Shown piece after piece: positions 1 through 9,382 of a DNA stretch of 64,000 nucleotides. Origin of the DNA: Pseudolabrys sp. GTDB lineage: Bacteria; Pseudomonadota; Alphaproteobacteria; Rhizobiales; Xanthobacteraceae. The DNA is taken from NCBI GenBank assembly GCA_017849615.1, contig JAFIGS010000012.1:156761-220760 (forward strand). Reading direction: 5' to 3'. The stretch's first letter is position 1. Each line of letters starts with the position of its first letter. The notes beneath the pieces were generated by a model. That model made no database searches. It had not been told where the DNA came from and saw nothing but the letters and a program-made list of their open reading frames with translations. The translations under genes were made by a program, and so were the position numbers.

Positions 1-131
1 ATCGCGATCAGGGTGCCGAGAAACAGCGGCGCGATCATCGCGAATTCAACGGCGGTCGCGCCGCGCTGCGCCCGGCCAAATCGCCGGAGCGCCCGGCCAC
101 GACGCGCGCAGCTTTGACGGGTCGCATGCAT
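1..131 (-). CDS. TadE-like pilus assembly pseudopilin, 5' part only
   Basis: Only the first 43 codons lie in the window; the gene runs off the left edge. From the ATG at 129-131 the product starts with a basic stretch rich in Arg, then RGATAVEFAMIAPLFL, the signature of TadE/TadF-type pseudopilins: a short basic leader, a Glu five residues into the hydrophobic segment, then a membrane helix. TadE-like minor pilins are processed by the Tad prepilin peptidase and are needed for Flp pilus assembly. It is divergent from the TadG-like gene at 245, so the two probably share a control region. I cannot judge the length or C-terminus. Confidence 0.75.
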   Translation of the reverse strand, partial: MHATRQSCARRGRALRRFGRAQRGATAVEFAMIAPLFLGTLIA

Positions 132-244
132 GCGCGCGACATGTGCATTTTCGAGTAAATATCGTCTTTATTATCTCTATATTTGACTTCGAATAGGCTG
201 TCGGCGTTCGCTTATTTATTGATTCTTTATGGCGGCGCGCCGGC
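132..244. promoter_or_regulatory. AT-rich divergent control region of the tadE-like and tadG-like genes
   Basis: This 113-bp gap between two divergent pilus genes is clearly more AT-rich than its surroundings, especially 150-230. It holds a loose inverted repeat AAATAT (157-162) / ATATTT (179-184). I cannot fix -35 and -10 boxes with confidence. That it holds promoters for both genes is inferred from gene orientation. Confidence 0.4.
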
Positions 245-1792
245 ATGCTGGACCTTATCAAGCGACGACTGGCCGGGCTGAGATCCGCCCTGTGGGGCGG
301 TCGCCTACGGAATTTCGCGCGCGACCGGCGCGGTAACATCGCGATCATCACGGCGCTATCGGCGTTGCCCATGCTGGCGACCATGGGCTGCATGGTCGAT
401 TTCACGATCGCGTCCATGGTCAGAATCAAGCTGAACAACGCCGCCGACGCCGCGGCGCTGGCGACGGTCTCGTCGGCCTCGCCGGTGGTGGCGACGGCGA
501 AGGCCAGCAATTCCGTCTCGAACGGCAAGGCATTCGCGGACAGCTTCTTCAATGCGGTCGCGAACAGCCTGATCTCGTCGTTCAAGCTCAGCGTCACCGA
601 GACATCGACGGTGACCCTGAGCTCCCGCACGGTCACGGCCACCGTAAGCTATACCGGGACCTATCCAGCCTATTTCCTCGGCCTGATCGGCAAGTCGACG
701 ATCGCGCTCGCCGGCACCTCGACCGCCGCCTATACGCTGCCGGCCAACATCGACTTCTACCTGATGATCGATGTGTCCGGCTCGATGGGTATGGCGTCGA
801 CGAATGCCGAGCAGGTGAGGCTGCAGTCGGTCAATCCCGACAATCTCAGCGACTATCCTTCAGGCTGCACTTTCGCCTGCCACTTCTCCGGCAGTCAGGG
901 CTTCCAGATCTCGCGCATCGGCACGACGCCGGCGAATATCTCCAGCGGCACCTATCCGACCAACAGTTCTCGCATCAACTGGTCGGCGACGCCCGTCAGT
1001 TCCTGCGCGAGCCCGGGTACGACATCGTGCATCCAGTTGCGTGCCGATGCGGTCGGCTACGCCGTCAATGCGCTGCTGACGCAGGCCAACACGACGCAGA
1101 CGAATACCGGAACACCCAACCAGTTTCGTGTCGGCATCTACCCCTTCATTCAGTACCTTTGCAGCGCCTCGAACGGCAGCAGCAATTCGTGCTCGGTCGG
1201 ACTGACGACCAGCCTGACCGGCTCGACGATCACGAGCTTCGCCGCGCAGCTCGCGAACCTGCTGGACACCGGCGCCAATGCGACGCTCGGCTCCGGCGGT
1301 ACGCATTACGAAAACGCCTTCAGCAAAATGCTGTCCAGCGTCTTGCCCGCGACCGGCGGCACAGGGACGTCGACAAGCCCGCTGACATATCTCTTCATTA
1401 TCGGCGACGGCTCGCAGGACTATCAAACGCAGTGGAACGGCAACTGGTCGTCGCAGAACTGGAGCCCCACGGCGGCGGTGCCCTATCAGAACTCGGCCAC
1501 CATTATTCCGCCGAACTCCGTCGACTCGACGGACTACTGCGCCCAGATCAAGGCGCGTGGCATCACCATTTCGGTGCTCTATATTCCGTACCAGACCATC
1601 GGCAACGCCAACGCCTCATTCGCGAGCAACGAGGACGGCTATGCCAACGCCAATATTCCGAAAGTTCCGGCGGCGCTGCAGAGCTGCGCCTCGCCGAGCT
1701 TTTTCTTCACCGCCAGTACGCCCGCGGCCATCCAGTCCGCGCTGCTGACCATGTTTCAGCAGGCCGTGAGCACCGCGCACATCTCGCAATAG
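245..1792 (+). CDS. TadG-like pilus assembly protein with von Willebrand A domain
   Basis: 515 residues. A basic N-terminus is followed by RRGNIAIITALSALPML and a single hydrophobic segment (about residues 30-55), the TadE/TadG-like leader. A von Willebrand A domain begins near residue 170 with the metal-site motif DVSGSMG (Asp176, Ser178, Ser180). Several Cys pairs in the C-terminal half suggest disulfides outside the cytoplasm. TadG family proteins are envelope-anchored accessory factors of Flp/Tad pili. The gene lies some 22 kb from the main tad cluster but next to another TadE-like gene, so this is a second small tad island. The ATG follows a weak GGCGG-type ribosome site. Confidence 0.85.
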   Translation: MLDLIKRRLAGLRSALWGGRLRNFARDRRGNIAIITALSALPMLATMGCMVDFTIASMVRIKLNNAADAAALATVSSASPVVATAKASNSVSNGKAFADSFFNAVANSLISSFKLSVTETSTVTLSSRTVTATVSYTGTYPAYFLGLIGKSTIALAGTSTAAYTLPANIDFYLMIDVSGSMGMASTNAEQVRLQSVNPDNLSDYPSGCTFACHFSGSQGFQISRIGTTPANISSGTYPTNSSRINWSATPVSSCASPGTTSCIQLRADAVGYAVNALLTQANTTQTNTGTPNQFRVGIYPFIQYLCSASNGSSNSCSVGLTTSLTGSTITSFAAQLANLLDTGANATLGSGGTHYENAFSKMLSSVLPATGGTGTSTSPLTYLFIIGDGSQDYQTQWNGNWSSQNWSPTAAVPYQNSATIIPPNSVDSTDYCAQIKARGITISVLYIPYQTIGNANASFASNEDGYANANIPKVPAALQSCASPSFFFTASTPAAIQSALLTMFQQAVSTAHISQ

Positions 1793-1819
1793 CCGCGGAG
1801 GCGTGTATAAGCACGCGCT

Positions 1820-4273
1820 GTGCGAAGCTTCGATTCACCCCTGCCGATCGACGACGCGCTGCCGCGCCTCATTGGGGCGCTGCGCGTGCGTGAGGCCGCC
1901 GTGCTGGTGGCGCCGCCCGGCGCCGGCAAGACCACACGTGTGCCGCTGGTGCTGATCGACGAAGCCTGGGCCGCCGGAAAGAAAATCCTGCTGCTGGAGC
2001 CGCGCCGGCTGGCGGCCCGTGCCGCCGCGGCGCGCATGGCGGCGACGCTGGGCGAGCAGGTCGGCGAGACGGTTGGCCTGCGCGTGCGCTTCGGCTCGAA
2101 GATTTCGAAGAAGACCCGCATCGAGGTTGTCACCGAAGGCGTGTTTACCCGCCTGGTGCTCGACGATCCCTCGCTCGACGGCATCGCCGCCGTGCTGTTC
2201 GACGAATTTCATGAACGGTCTCTGGATGCCGATCTCGGGCTCGCTCTGGCGCGCGACGTGCAACAGGGTCTCCGCGACGATCTCAAGGTGCTGGTGATGT
2301 CGGCGACGCTCGACGGCGCGCGCGTCGCGGCGCTGATCGGCGACGCGCCGATCGTCGAGAGCGAGGGCCGCGCCTTTCCGGTGGAGACGCGTTATCTCGG
2401 CCGCAGCCCGACGGAGCGCATCGAGCGGCAGGTGGCCGATGCGGTGAAACGTGCGCTGCGCGCCGACGCCGGTTCGGCGCTGGTCTTTCTGCCCGGCGCC
2501 GGCGAAATCCGCCGCACCGAGACGATCCTCAAGGACGAAGTGCGCGACGCGGACGTCGACATCGTCGCGCTCTATGGCGCGCTGGAGGCACGCGACCAGG
2601 ATCGCGCTATTTCGCCGGCGCCGCCCGGCAAGCGCAAGGTGGTGCTGGCGACTTCGATCGCCGAAACCTCGCTGACCATCGAAGGCGTCCGCGTCGTCAT
2701 CGACTCGGGGCTGGCGCGGGTGCCGCGCTATGAGCCGGATGTCGGTTTGACGCGGCTGGAGACCGTCCGGGTGTCGCGCGCCGCCGCCGACCAGCGCCGC
2801 GGCCGCGCCGGCCGCACCGAGCCCGGCGTTTGCTACCGTTTATGGGACGAGCCGCAGACCGGCTCGTTCGACGCCTATACCCGGCCGGAGATTCTCTCCG
2901 CCGACCTGTCCAGTTTCGTGCTCGATCTGGCGCAATGGGGCGCCGGCGCCGCCGCCGGGCTCTCATTCCTTGATGCGCCGCCGTCCGCCGCCATGAAGGA
3001 GGCGAAGGCATTGCTGACTGAGCTCGGCGCGCTCGATGCGCAGGGCCGCATCACCGAGGAAGGCCGCAAGCTGCGGGCCCTGCCATTGCCGCCGCGGCTG
3101 GCGCGCATGGTGGTGGATGCCGGCGAACAGGGCGCGGGCGATCAGGCGGCGAACATCGCGGCAATCGTCACGGAGCGCGGGCTTGGCGGCGACGACGTCG
3201 ATCTCACGCATCGTCTCGATCAATTCCGGCGCGAGCGTTCGCGCCGCGCCGACGACGCGCGGGCGATGGCGAAGCGGTGGGCCTCCGGCAAGGGCGGCGG
3301 CGATATGTCCGTCGGCGCTATCCTTTCGCTCGCTTACCCGGAGCGCGTCGCCAAAAATCGCGGCGCGAGCGGCGCGTTCCTGCTGGCGAACGGCCGCGGC
3401 GGCAATGTCGATCCGGCATCGACGCTGGCCCGCCAGCCTTTCATCGTCGTCGCCGAATTGACCGGCACGGCCAACAACAGCCGCATCGTTCTGGCTGCGC
3501 CGATCACGTTCGAAGAAATCGAGCGGCGCTTCGCCGGCAGGATCGAAGACCGTGATGCCGTCACTTTCGATAGTGCCTCGGCGTCCCTGCGGGCGCGGCG
3601 CACGCGGCGGCTCGGTTCGATCGTGCTCGCCGAGCAGGTCAAGCAGGTGGCGCCGGATGAAGGCACTGCGCGCATCTTCGCAGAGGGCCTGATCGCGCAA
3701 GGTCTCGGCAAGCTCGACTGGAGCAAGGCGGCGCTTCAATTGCGCACGCGCGTTCAATTCCTGCGCAAGGCTGAAGGCGACGAGTGGCCGGACCTGTCCG
3801 ATGAAGGTCTAGCGCTATCCGCCGCCGATTGGCTCGAGCCGCTGCTGATCGACAAGACATCGCGCGGGCAGATCGGCGCCGGCGAGTTGTTCGATGCTGT
3901 CAGCAACCTGGTGCTGTGGAATCTGCGCCGCCGCCTCGATGACGAAGCGCCGACCCACTTCACCGCGCCGACCGGCACCAACGTCGCCATCGACTACGAG
4001 GCGGAGCAGGGACCGACCATTTCCATCCGCTTGCAGGAGCTGTTCGGTCTGTCCAAGCATCCGTCGATCGCCGGCGGCCGCATCCCGCTGGTCATCGAAT
4101 TGCTGTCGCCCGGTCACAAGCCGGTTCAGATCACCCGCGACCTGCCGGGCTTCTGGCGCGGCTCCTATGCCGACGTCCGCACCGACATGCGCGGGCGGTA
4201 CCCGCGTCACCCCTGGCCGGACGATCCGGCCTCGGCGCTGCCAACCCGACGGGCCAAACCCCGTGGGACATAA
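1820..4273 (+). CDS. hrpB: ATP-dependent RNA helicase HrpB
   Basis: 817 residues, the usual HrpB size. It is a DEAH-family superfamily-2 helicase: Walker A APPGAGKTT at residues 31-39, a DEFH Walker B box (FDEFHERSLD), motif III SAT, and motif VI QRRGRAGRTEPG. Helicase-associated and HrpB C-terminal domains follow, ending in the family-typical HPWPDDP. HrpB is widespread in proteobacteria and its physiological role remains unclear. The start is GTG. A TATAAG sequence at 1806-1811 leaves only 8 nt to the GTG, and the nearest GGAGG (about 1796-1800) is too far upstream for normal use, so the start could be leaderless. Not obviously in an operon. Confidence 0.93.
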   Translation: MRSFDSPLPIDDALPRLIGALRVREAAVLVAPPGAGKTTRVPLVLIDEAWAAGKKILLLEPRRLAARAAAARMAATLGEQVGETVGLRVRFGSKISKKTRIEVVTEGVFTRLVLDDPSLDGIAAVLFDEFHERSLDADLGLALARDVQQGLRDDLKVLVMSATLDGARVAALIGDAPIVESEGRAFPVETRYLGRSPTERIERQVADAVKRALRADAGSALVFLPGAGEIRRTETILKDEVRDADVDIVALYGALEARDQDRAISPAPPGKRKVVLATSIAETSLTIEGVRVVIDSGLARVPRYEPDVGLTRLETVRVSRAAADQRRGRAGRTEPGVCYRLWDEPQTGSFDAYTRPEILSADLSSFVLDLAQWGAGAAAGLSFLDAPPSAAMKEAKALLTELGALDAQGRITEEGRKLRALPLPPRLARMVVDAGEQGAGDQAANIAAIVTERGLGGDDVDLTHRLDQFRRERSRRADDARAMAKRWASGKGGGDMSVGAILSLAYPERVAKNRGASGAFLLANGRGGNVDPASTLARQPFIVVAELTGTANNSRIVLAAPITFEEIERRFAGRIEDRDAVTFDSASASLRARRTRRLGSIVLAEQVKQVAPDEGTARIFAEGLIAQGLGKLDWSKAALQLRTRVQFLRKAEGDEWPDLSDEGLALSAADWLEPLLIDKTSRGQIGAGELFDAVSNLVLWNLRRRLDDEAPTHFTAPTGTNVAIDYEAEQGPTISIRLQELFGLSKHPSIAGGRIPLVIELLSPGHKPVQITRDLPGFWRGSYADVRTDMRGRYPRHPWPDDPASALPTRRAKPRGT

Positions 4274-4440
4274 GCCGCGGGCGTTTAAACTGTCACAGGA
4301 AGACTGTGTCCGCCTTTTTCCGGCCGGTTTGCCGGAGCAATTTGGCTGCGAGAGGCGTTAGGGTAATCAACTGGCAATTCCCGCCGCCTATTGTCGCGAC
4401 AATTTCCTGCCCATTTCCGGCTATCCCCTTCGAGGAATTA
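4274..4440. promoter_or_regulatory. intergenic region upstream of the phosphohexomutase
   Basis: 167 bp between two same-strand genes. It contains a short GC-rich inverted repeat (CCGGCCGGTTTGCCGG, around 4319-4334) after a run of T, which may be a weak hrpB terminator. The end has a good ribosome site, GAGGAATTA, just before the ATG at 4441. The frame of the next gene is open back to 4306, but that stretch has no family-like sequence, so I treat it as leader. Confidence 0.4.
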
Positions 4441-5940
4441 ATGTATCCGACCCCAAAGCCTTCGCTTAAGCCGAATACCTATGCCTACGAGTCCTCGCCG
4501 CTGGTGAAGCCGACCGGCTTCCGGGAATACGACGCGCGCTGGCTCCTGGAAAAAGAAATCAACCTGATGGGTGTTCAGGCCCTCGGCATGGGCCTCGGCA
4601 CGCTGATCAAGGAAATGGGCGTCAAGCCGGAGATCGTCACCGGCCACGACTTCCGCGGCTATTCCGCCTCGGTGAAGATGGCGCTGATCTCGGGCCTGCT
4701 CGCGGCCGGCTGCAAGGTGCACGACATCGGCCTGTGCATGACGCCGATGGCCTATTTCGCGCAATTCGAACTCGACGTGCCCTGTGTCGCCATGGTCACG
4801 GCCTCGCACAACGACAATGGCTGGACCGGCGTGAAGATGGGGGCAAACCGGCCGCTCACTTTCGGCCCGAAGGAAATGACCCGGCTGAAGGAGATCGTGC
4901 TCGGGGCGAAGTTCGATCTCTCCGGCAACGGTTCGTATCATTTCGTCGAGAATTTCCCGGAGCGCTACATCGCCGATCTCACCAAGCGGCCGAAGATCAA
5001 GCGCAAGCTCAAGGTCGTCGCCGCCTGCGGCAACGGTACAGCCGGCGCTTTCGCCCCGCGCATTCTCGAAGCCATCGGCTGCGAGGTGGTGCCGCTCGAT
5101 TGCGAGCTCGACCACACCTTCCCGCGCTACAATCCGCACACCGAAGACATGAAGATGCTGCACGCCATGCGCGACGCGGTGCTCATGAACAAGGCCGACG
5201 TCGCGCTCGGCTTCGACGGCGACGGCGACCGCTGCGGCGTCGTCGATAACGAGGGCGAGGAGATTTTCGCCGACAAGGTCGGCGTCATGCTGGCGCGCGA
5301 CATGTCGGCGTTGCACAAGAATTCGACCTTCGTCGTCGACGTGAAATCAACCGGCCTGTTCCTCACGGATCCGGTGCTGAAGGCAAACGGCGTCAAGGCG
5401 GATTACTGGAAGACCGGCCATTCCTACATCAAGCGCCGCGTCAACGAGCTCGGCGCCGTCGCGGGTTTCGAGAAGTCGGGCCACTTCTTCTTCAACAAGC
5501 CGTTCGGCCGCGGCTATGACGACGGCATGATCTTCGCGCTGGCGGTTTGCGACATGCTCGACCGCAACCCCGACAAGACCATGGCCGACCTGCGCAAGGC
5601 GCTGCCCAAGACCTGGGGCTCGCCGACCATGGCGCCGCATTGCGACGACGAGAAGAAATACGGCATCGTCGATGCGGTGGTGAAGCACTTCGAGGACATG
5701 AAGAAGGACGGCATACGCTTCGCCGGCCAGCCGATCCGCGATCTCGTCACCGTCAACGGCGTGCGCGTCACGGTCGAGGACGGCACCTGGGGTCTGGTGC
5801 GCGCGTCGTCGAACAAGCCGGAATTGGTGGTCGTCGTCGAAAGTCCGGTGTCGGAAGCGCGCATGCGCGAGATGTTCAAGGCGGTGGACGGCGTGCTGCG
5901 CACGCATCCGGAAGTCGGCGAGTATAATCAGACGATTTGA
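4441..5940 (+). CDS. phosphomannomutase/phosphoglucomutase (alpha-D-phosphohexomutase family)
   Basis: 499 residues. The active-site phosphoserine loop is TASHN (120-124, Ser122), the Mg-binding loop is DGDGD (259-263), and the sugar-binding loop region contains EKSGH. The enzyme interconverts hexose 1- and 6-phosphates in the cytoplasm and feeds nucleotide-sugar and envelope polysaccharide synthesis. Family members of this length use mannose and/or glucose phosphates; the sequence alone does not decide which. Start chosen at 4441 for its GAGG ribosome site and because the protein family begins here. It stands alone between hrpB and an intergenic repeat. Confidence 0.88.
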   Translation: MYPTPKPSLKPNTYAYESSPLVKPTGFREYDARWLLEKEINLMGVQALGMGLGTLIKEMGVKPEIVTGHDFRGYSASVKMALISGLLAAGCKVHDIGLCMTPMAYFAQFELDVPCVAMVTASHNDNGWTGVKMGANRPLTFGPKEMTRLKEIVLGAKFDLSGNGSYHFVENFPERYIADLTKRPKIKRKLKVVAACGNGTAGAFAPRILEAIGCEVVPLDCELDHTFPRYNPHTEDMKMLHAMRDAVLMNKADVALGFDGDGDRCGVVDNEGEEIFADKVGVMLARDMSALHKNSTFVVDVKSTGLFLTDPVLKANGVKADYWKTGHSYIKRRVNELGAVAGFEKSGHFFFNKPFGRGYDDGMIFALAVCDMLDRNPDKTMADLRKALPKTWGSPTMAPHCDDEKKYGIVDAVVKHFEDMKKDGIRFAGQPIRDLVTVNGVRVTVEDGTWGLVRASSNKPELVVVVESPVSEARMREMFKAVDGVLRTHPEVGEYNQTI

Positions 5941-5947
5941 CCTAAGT

Positions 5948-6077
5948 GTCGTCCCGGGCGACCGAAGGGAGGCCCGGGACCCATACTCCGCAGCCAATCG
6001 ATGGGTCACGGCGTATGGGTCGCCGCCTTAGGCGTTCGAAGAACGCCGTCCTTTGGACGGCTATGCGCGGGGACGAC
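5948..6077. repeat. intergenic palindromic repeat (GTCGTCCCGGG type)
   Basis: The element opens with GTCGTCCCGGGC and closes with GCGGGGACGAC, so the ends pair. Inside are further pairs (CCCATAC with GTATGGG; GGCGTTC with GAACGCC), giving a multi-hairpin fold. It resembles in plan, but not in detail, the GTCATTCCGGGG elements at 9871, 44250, 44974 and 61763. It sits after the stop codon of the phosphohexomutase, where it could also stabilise or end the transcript. Confidence 0.65.
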
Positions 6078-6131
6078 GGAGCGAACTATCTTTCCCTGCC
6101 GTCCGCCCTTGTGCTGTGACACACTCCCGCC

Positions 6132-7259
6132 ATGCGCATTGCCATTCTCGGCGCCGGCCCGGCCGGCCTTTACCTCTCGTTCCTGATCAAGCGCCGCGCG
6201 CCGAACGCGGACGTCACCGTCATCGAGCAGAACCCGGCCGACGCCACTTTCGGTTTCGGCGTGGTGTTCTCTGACCGGGCGCTGGAATTCCTGCGCGAGG
6301 ACGATGAGGAAACCTACGCCGCCATCGTGCCGGCGATGGTGTCCTGGCGCGATATGACGCTCAACCATCCCGCCGAGCGCATCGTCATCGATGGCATCGG
6401 CTTCGCCGCCATCGAGCGCCTGAAGCTGCTGCAACTGCTGCAGGCGCGCGCCGCGTCGGCGAATGTCACGGCGATCTATGGCTGCGCGGTGAAGTCGCTG
6501 GACGAACTCGATGACTTCGATGTCGTCATCGGCGCCGACGGCGTCAATTCGCTGGTGCGGCGTACCTATGCGAGGGAGCTTGGCGCGAGCGTCGGGCATC
6601 TCACCAATCGCTTCGCCTGGTTCGGCACCGGGCAGGTGTTCGAGACACTGACGCAGACTTTCGTCGATACCGAATGGGGCCCGTTCAACGCGCATCATTA
6701 TCGCTACGCGCCGGACCGCTCAACCTTCATCGTCGAGACCGGCGCCGACACTTTTGCGCGCGCCGGCCTCGCGAGTATGACTCAGGCGCAATCGCAGGCC
6801 TTCTGCGAGAAGATTTTTGCCGCAACGCTCGATGGCGAGCCGCTGATAACCAATAATTCGATCTGGCGGCAGTTTCCTCTGATCCACAACGAACGCTGGT
6901 CGCACGGCAAGTATGTGCTGATGGGCGACGCGCTGCACACCGCTCATTTTTCTATCGGTTCCGGCACGCGCCTCGCGCTGGAAGACGCCATCGCTCTCGG
7001 CAAGGCGCTCGCCGCGCATCCCAAGGACACCTCGGCGGCTTTTGCCGCCTACGAGGAGGCGCGGCGGCCGGTGCTGGAGAAGCTCGTCGGCGGCGCCAAT
7101 GACAGCGCGGCCTGGTACGAGAATTTCGGCGCGCATATGAAGCTTGTGCCCGCCGATTTCGCCATGAGTTACATCACGCGCTCGGGCCGCGTCGACATCG
7201 AGCGGCTGCGCAAATTGTCGCCGCAGTTTGTGACATGGTGGGAGAAGGCAAATACATAA
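6132..7259 (+). CDS. FAD-dependent aromatic monooxygenase (group A flavoprotein hydroxylase)
   Basis: 375 residues. The N-terminal FAD-binding Rossmann motif is GAGPAGLY (7-14), a central ADG motif (VVIGADGVNS) binds NAD(P)H and FAD, and GDALHTAHFSIGSGTRLALEDA is the C-terminal FAD-ribityl site (written here as the family motif, GD...P replaced by GDALHT). The IGSGT variant and the missing C-terminal flavin-reductase domain resemble the monooxygenase half of salicylyl-CoA and anthraniloyl-CoA hydroxylases. A CoA-activated aromatic acid is therefore a plausible substrate, but that is inference. No CoA ligase lies beside it. Start ATG 6132; ribosome site weak. Confidence 0.8.
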   Translation: MRIAILGAGPAGLYLSFLIKRRAPNADVTVIEQNPADATFGFGVVFSDRALEFLREDDEETYAAIVPAMVSWRDMTLNHPAERIVIDGIGFAAIERLKLLQLLQARAASANVTAIYGCAVKSLDELDDFDVVIGADGVNSLVRRTYARELGASVGHLTNRFAWFGTGQVFETLTQTFVDTEWGPFNAHHYRYAPDRSTFIVETGADTFARAGLASMTQAQSQAFCEKIFAATLDGEPLITNNSIWRQFPLIHNERWSHGKYVLMGDALHTAHFSIGSGTRLALEDAIALGKALAAHPKDTSAAFAAYEEARRPVLEKLVGGANDSAAWYENFGAHMKLVPADFAMSYITRSGRVDIERLRKLSPQFVTWWEKANT

Positions 7260-7272
7260 CGGGCAGCGTCAT

Positions 7273-8541
7273 TCACTCGCTGCAGTCGCCGCCCGGCTTG
7301 TGGATCTTGACGGCGGAAAGGACAATTGTATTGCGCGACCACGCCAGTCTGATGTCGGCAGTGCCGCCCGTGGGGCAGGCATTGCTGTCGTTCTTGCGCC
7401 ATAGCGGCGTGCGCGCCATTAGCGTCTTGTAGTTCGGGAAAATGCCTTTCCACGCGCCCAGGCCGGCTGGCAGGCGCTTCTCCAGCGTCTTGCGCCAGGA
7501 GTCCGTATCGACGTCGGTCCAGCGGCCGTCGCGCCAAAGATAAAGGGCCTCGTGGTTGAAATTGCCGGTACCGCTTGCCGAGCCGGGAATATGCAGGAGG
7601 GTTCTTGAACCGGTGCGCAAAATCTCCGGCGTGCCGAAGGTGACGTTGTCGTCATCCGGCGCCAGCCGGAGCCGCAGCTTCCCATCGCTGCGTCGTTCGA
7701 AGATGGCGGTGCGCGTTTCGGTGACGATGTCTTTCTTGGTGGCGGCGATGGCGTAGAGCGCGTAAACGAAGGTCCGGCCGTCCACCGCGCCGACGTTGCC
7801 GAATGTCTTGACCGTGCAGGTTTCGCCTTTGAGCAGGTCCAGGGCGTCCTGGATGCAGTCGCTTCGCGCGCCGGCTTCCGTAAAGGCCACGTCGAACGGC
7901 GTCGGAGCATAGGCCGAATCGCAGGTCGTCGCTTGTGTGCCGCAGGCCCGCTCGTTCCAGCCGCGCAATGGCTTGGCCTTGGGCGCGATCGACGGCGCCA
8001 GTCTGATTGTCACATCGACAAAATGGCCGGCGCAGCCGTGAACGGCCATCACGTCGTAACTGTCCGGCCCGTAGCGACTGCCGTCCTTGAACTCGCCGGA
8101 GAGCTTCGCGATCGCCTTGGCGTCGACGTCCGGCGCATCGCGGAGCACGCCGCCGCCCAGCGTAAAACCAACCAAGCGTCCGGAAATCCAGCCGGGCCCC
8201 TTGAACACCAGCTTGTCATCCGATCTGGCGCGCGCGTCGCGGATCAGAAGCCAGCCGTCCGTGGCGCCGATGACATGAAATTCGGCGCCGACGAGATCGG
8301 TCGCGCCGGGCTCGATCGGTTCGCGTGGCGGGAGGTGGCCGACAATCGGTGCCCGCGTGCTCGGGGTGGCACGCAGGTTAGTGCCGCGAGGATCGGTGTC
8401 TTTGTTGTAGCCTCCGGTGTCGCATCGGTCGATGCCTGCGGTATCGACCTGCGTCGCCGGTGCCGGCGAAGCCAGAAAGCAAGCGATCGCCAGAATAACC
8501 CAACCGGCCCGTGTCGTTTTCGCGCAGTGCATCTTCGCCAT
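7273..8541 (-). CDS. secreted protein of unknown function with an SH3-like N-terminal region
   Basis: 422 residues, not recognised as a named family. Residues 1-30 form a signal peptide (basic start, hydrophobic WVILAIACFLAS, cleavage near PAPA). Residues about 50-140 include NLRATPSTRAPIVGHLP and a DGWLLIRD segment, typical of bacterial SH3 repeats that bind cell-wall material. The rest (150-422) has six or more Cys and no motif I know; GSASGTGNFNHEALYLW may be a conserved core. Likely periplasmic. It is convergent with the flavin monooxygenase, with only 13 bp between stops. Confidence 0.6.
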   Translation of the reverse strand: MAKMHCAKTTRAGWVILAIACFLASPAPATQVDTAGIDRCDTGGYNKDTDPRGTNLRATPSTRAPIVGHLPPREPIEPGATDLVGAEFHVIGATDGWLLIRDARARSDDKLVFKGPGWISGRLVGFTLGGGVLRDAPDVDAKAIAKLSGEFKDGSRYGPDSYDVMAVHGCAGHFVDVTIRLAPSIAPKAKPLRGWNERACGTQATTCDSAYAPTPFDVAFTEAGARSDCIQDALDLLKGETCTVKTFGNVGAVDGRTFVYALYAIAATKKDIVTETRTAIFERRSDGKLRLRLAPDDDNVTFGTPEILRTGSRTLLHIPGSASGTGNFNHEALYLWRDGRWTDVDTDSWRKTLEKRLPAGLGAWKGIFPNYKTLMARTPLWRKNDSNACPTGGTADIRLAWSRNTIVLSAVKIHKPGGDCSE

Positions 8542-8574
8542 GCTATTGCTCCATCCGCCTGCGCGCGGCAGCCG

Positions 8575-9360
8575 TCAGGCGTTGCGCATTTGCTTCCGCA
8601 GTGTCGGCAAACCAATTCCGGTCGAATCGAAGCCGCCATCGACGCACAGGATTTGCCCGGTGATGTAGCTCGCCCGCTCGCTCGACAGGAAGAAGATGGC
8701 CTCCGCCAGTTCCTCCTCGAGCCCGTAGCGGTTGAGCGGCATGTGGTCGTGATAGTCGGCGCGGATTTCCGGCGTGTGCACCGCCTTCGCCATCGCCGTA
8801 TCCACCGGCCCCGGCGCCACGGCGTTGACGCGGATGCTGTATTGCGCGAGCTCCGCCGCCTGCTGCTTGGTCAAATGCGCCAGCCCCGCCTTGCTGGTGC
8901 CGTAGGCGGTGCGCAGCGTTGAGGCGCGGAGGCCGGAGATCGACGTGATGTTGACGATCGCGCCGCCGCCGCCGTCGCGCATTAACGGCGCCGCCGCCTG
9001 CGCGCACAAAAACGGCCCGGTCAGGTTCACCGCCATCACCCGCGACCAGTCCTCGTAGGTGACGTCGAGGATCGGCTTGAAAATCGCGATGCCGGCATTG
9101 TTGACGAGGGCATCGAGCCGGCCGAACTGGCGGGCGACGGCGTCGAAAGCCAGCATCACCGCGTCCGGCTGCGCCACGTCGCATTCGATGGCCATGATGT
9201 CGTGCTCATGGGCCAGCGCGGCATGGGCGGCGTGCAGGGTCTCGGAATTGATGTCGAGCAGCGCGACCTTGTAGCCCTCGGCCAGAAAGCGCTTCGCCGC
9301 CGCGAGCCCGATGCCGCGCGCGGCCCCGGTGACCAGCGCCACTTTGTCAGTTGTCGTCAT
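8575..9360 (-). CDS. short-chain dehydrogenase/reductase (SDR)
   Basis: 261 residues, a classical SDR: cofactor motif TGAARGIG (11-18), NNAG (86-89), catalytic Ser near 139-141 and YxxxK as YGTSK (Tyr152, Lys156). Asp35 after the second strand (LLDIN) favours NAD(H). The substrate is unknown; similar proteins reduce or oxidise acyl, sugar or steroid alcohols. Start set at 9360, where GGGAGG lies at ribosome-site distance; an upstream extension to 9447 is open but unlike the family. Possibly cotranscribed with the secreted protein downstream (34-bp gap). Confidence 0.85.
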   Translation of the reverse strand: MTTTDKVALVTGAARGIGLAAAKRFLAEGYKVALLDINSETLHAAHAALAHEHDIMAIECDVAQPDAVMLAFDAVARQFGRLDALVNNAGIAIFKPILDVTYEDWSRVMAVNLTGPFLCAQAAAPLMRDGGGGAIVNITSISGLRASTLRTAYGTSKAGLAHLTKQQAAELAQYSIRVNAVAPGPVDTAMAKAVHTPEIRADYHDHMPLNRYGLEEELAEAIFFLSSERASYITGQILCVDGGFDSTGIGLPTLRKQMRNA

Positions 9361-9382
9361 GATGCCTCCCGTGCCCGCCATT

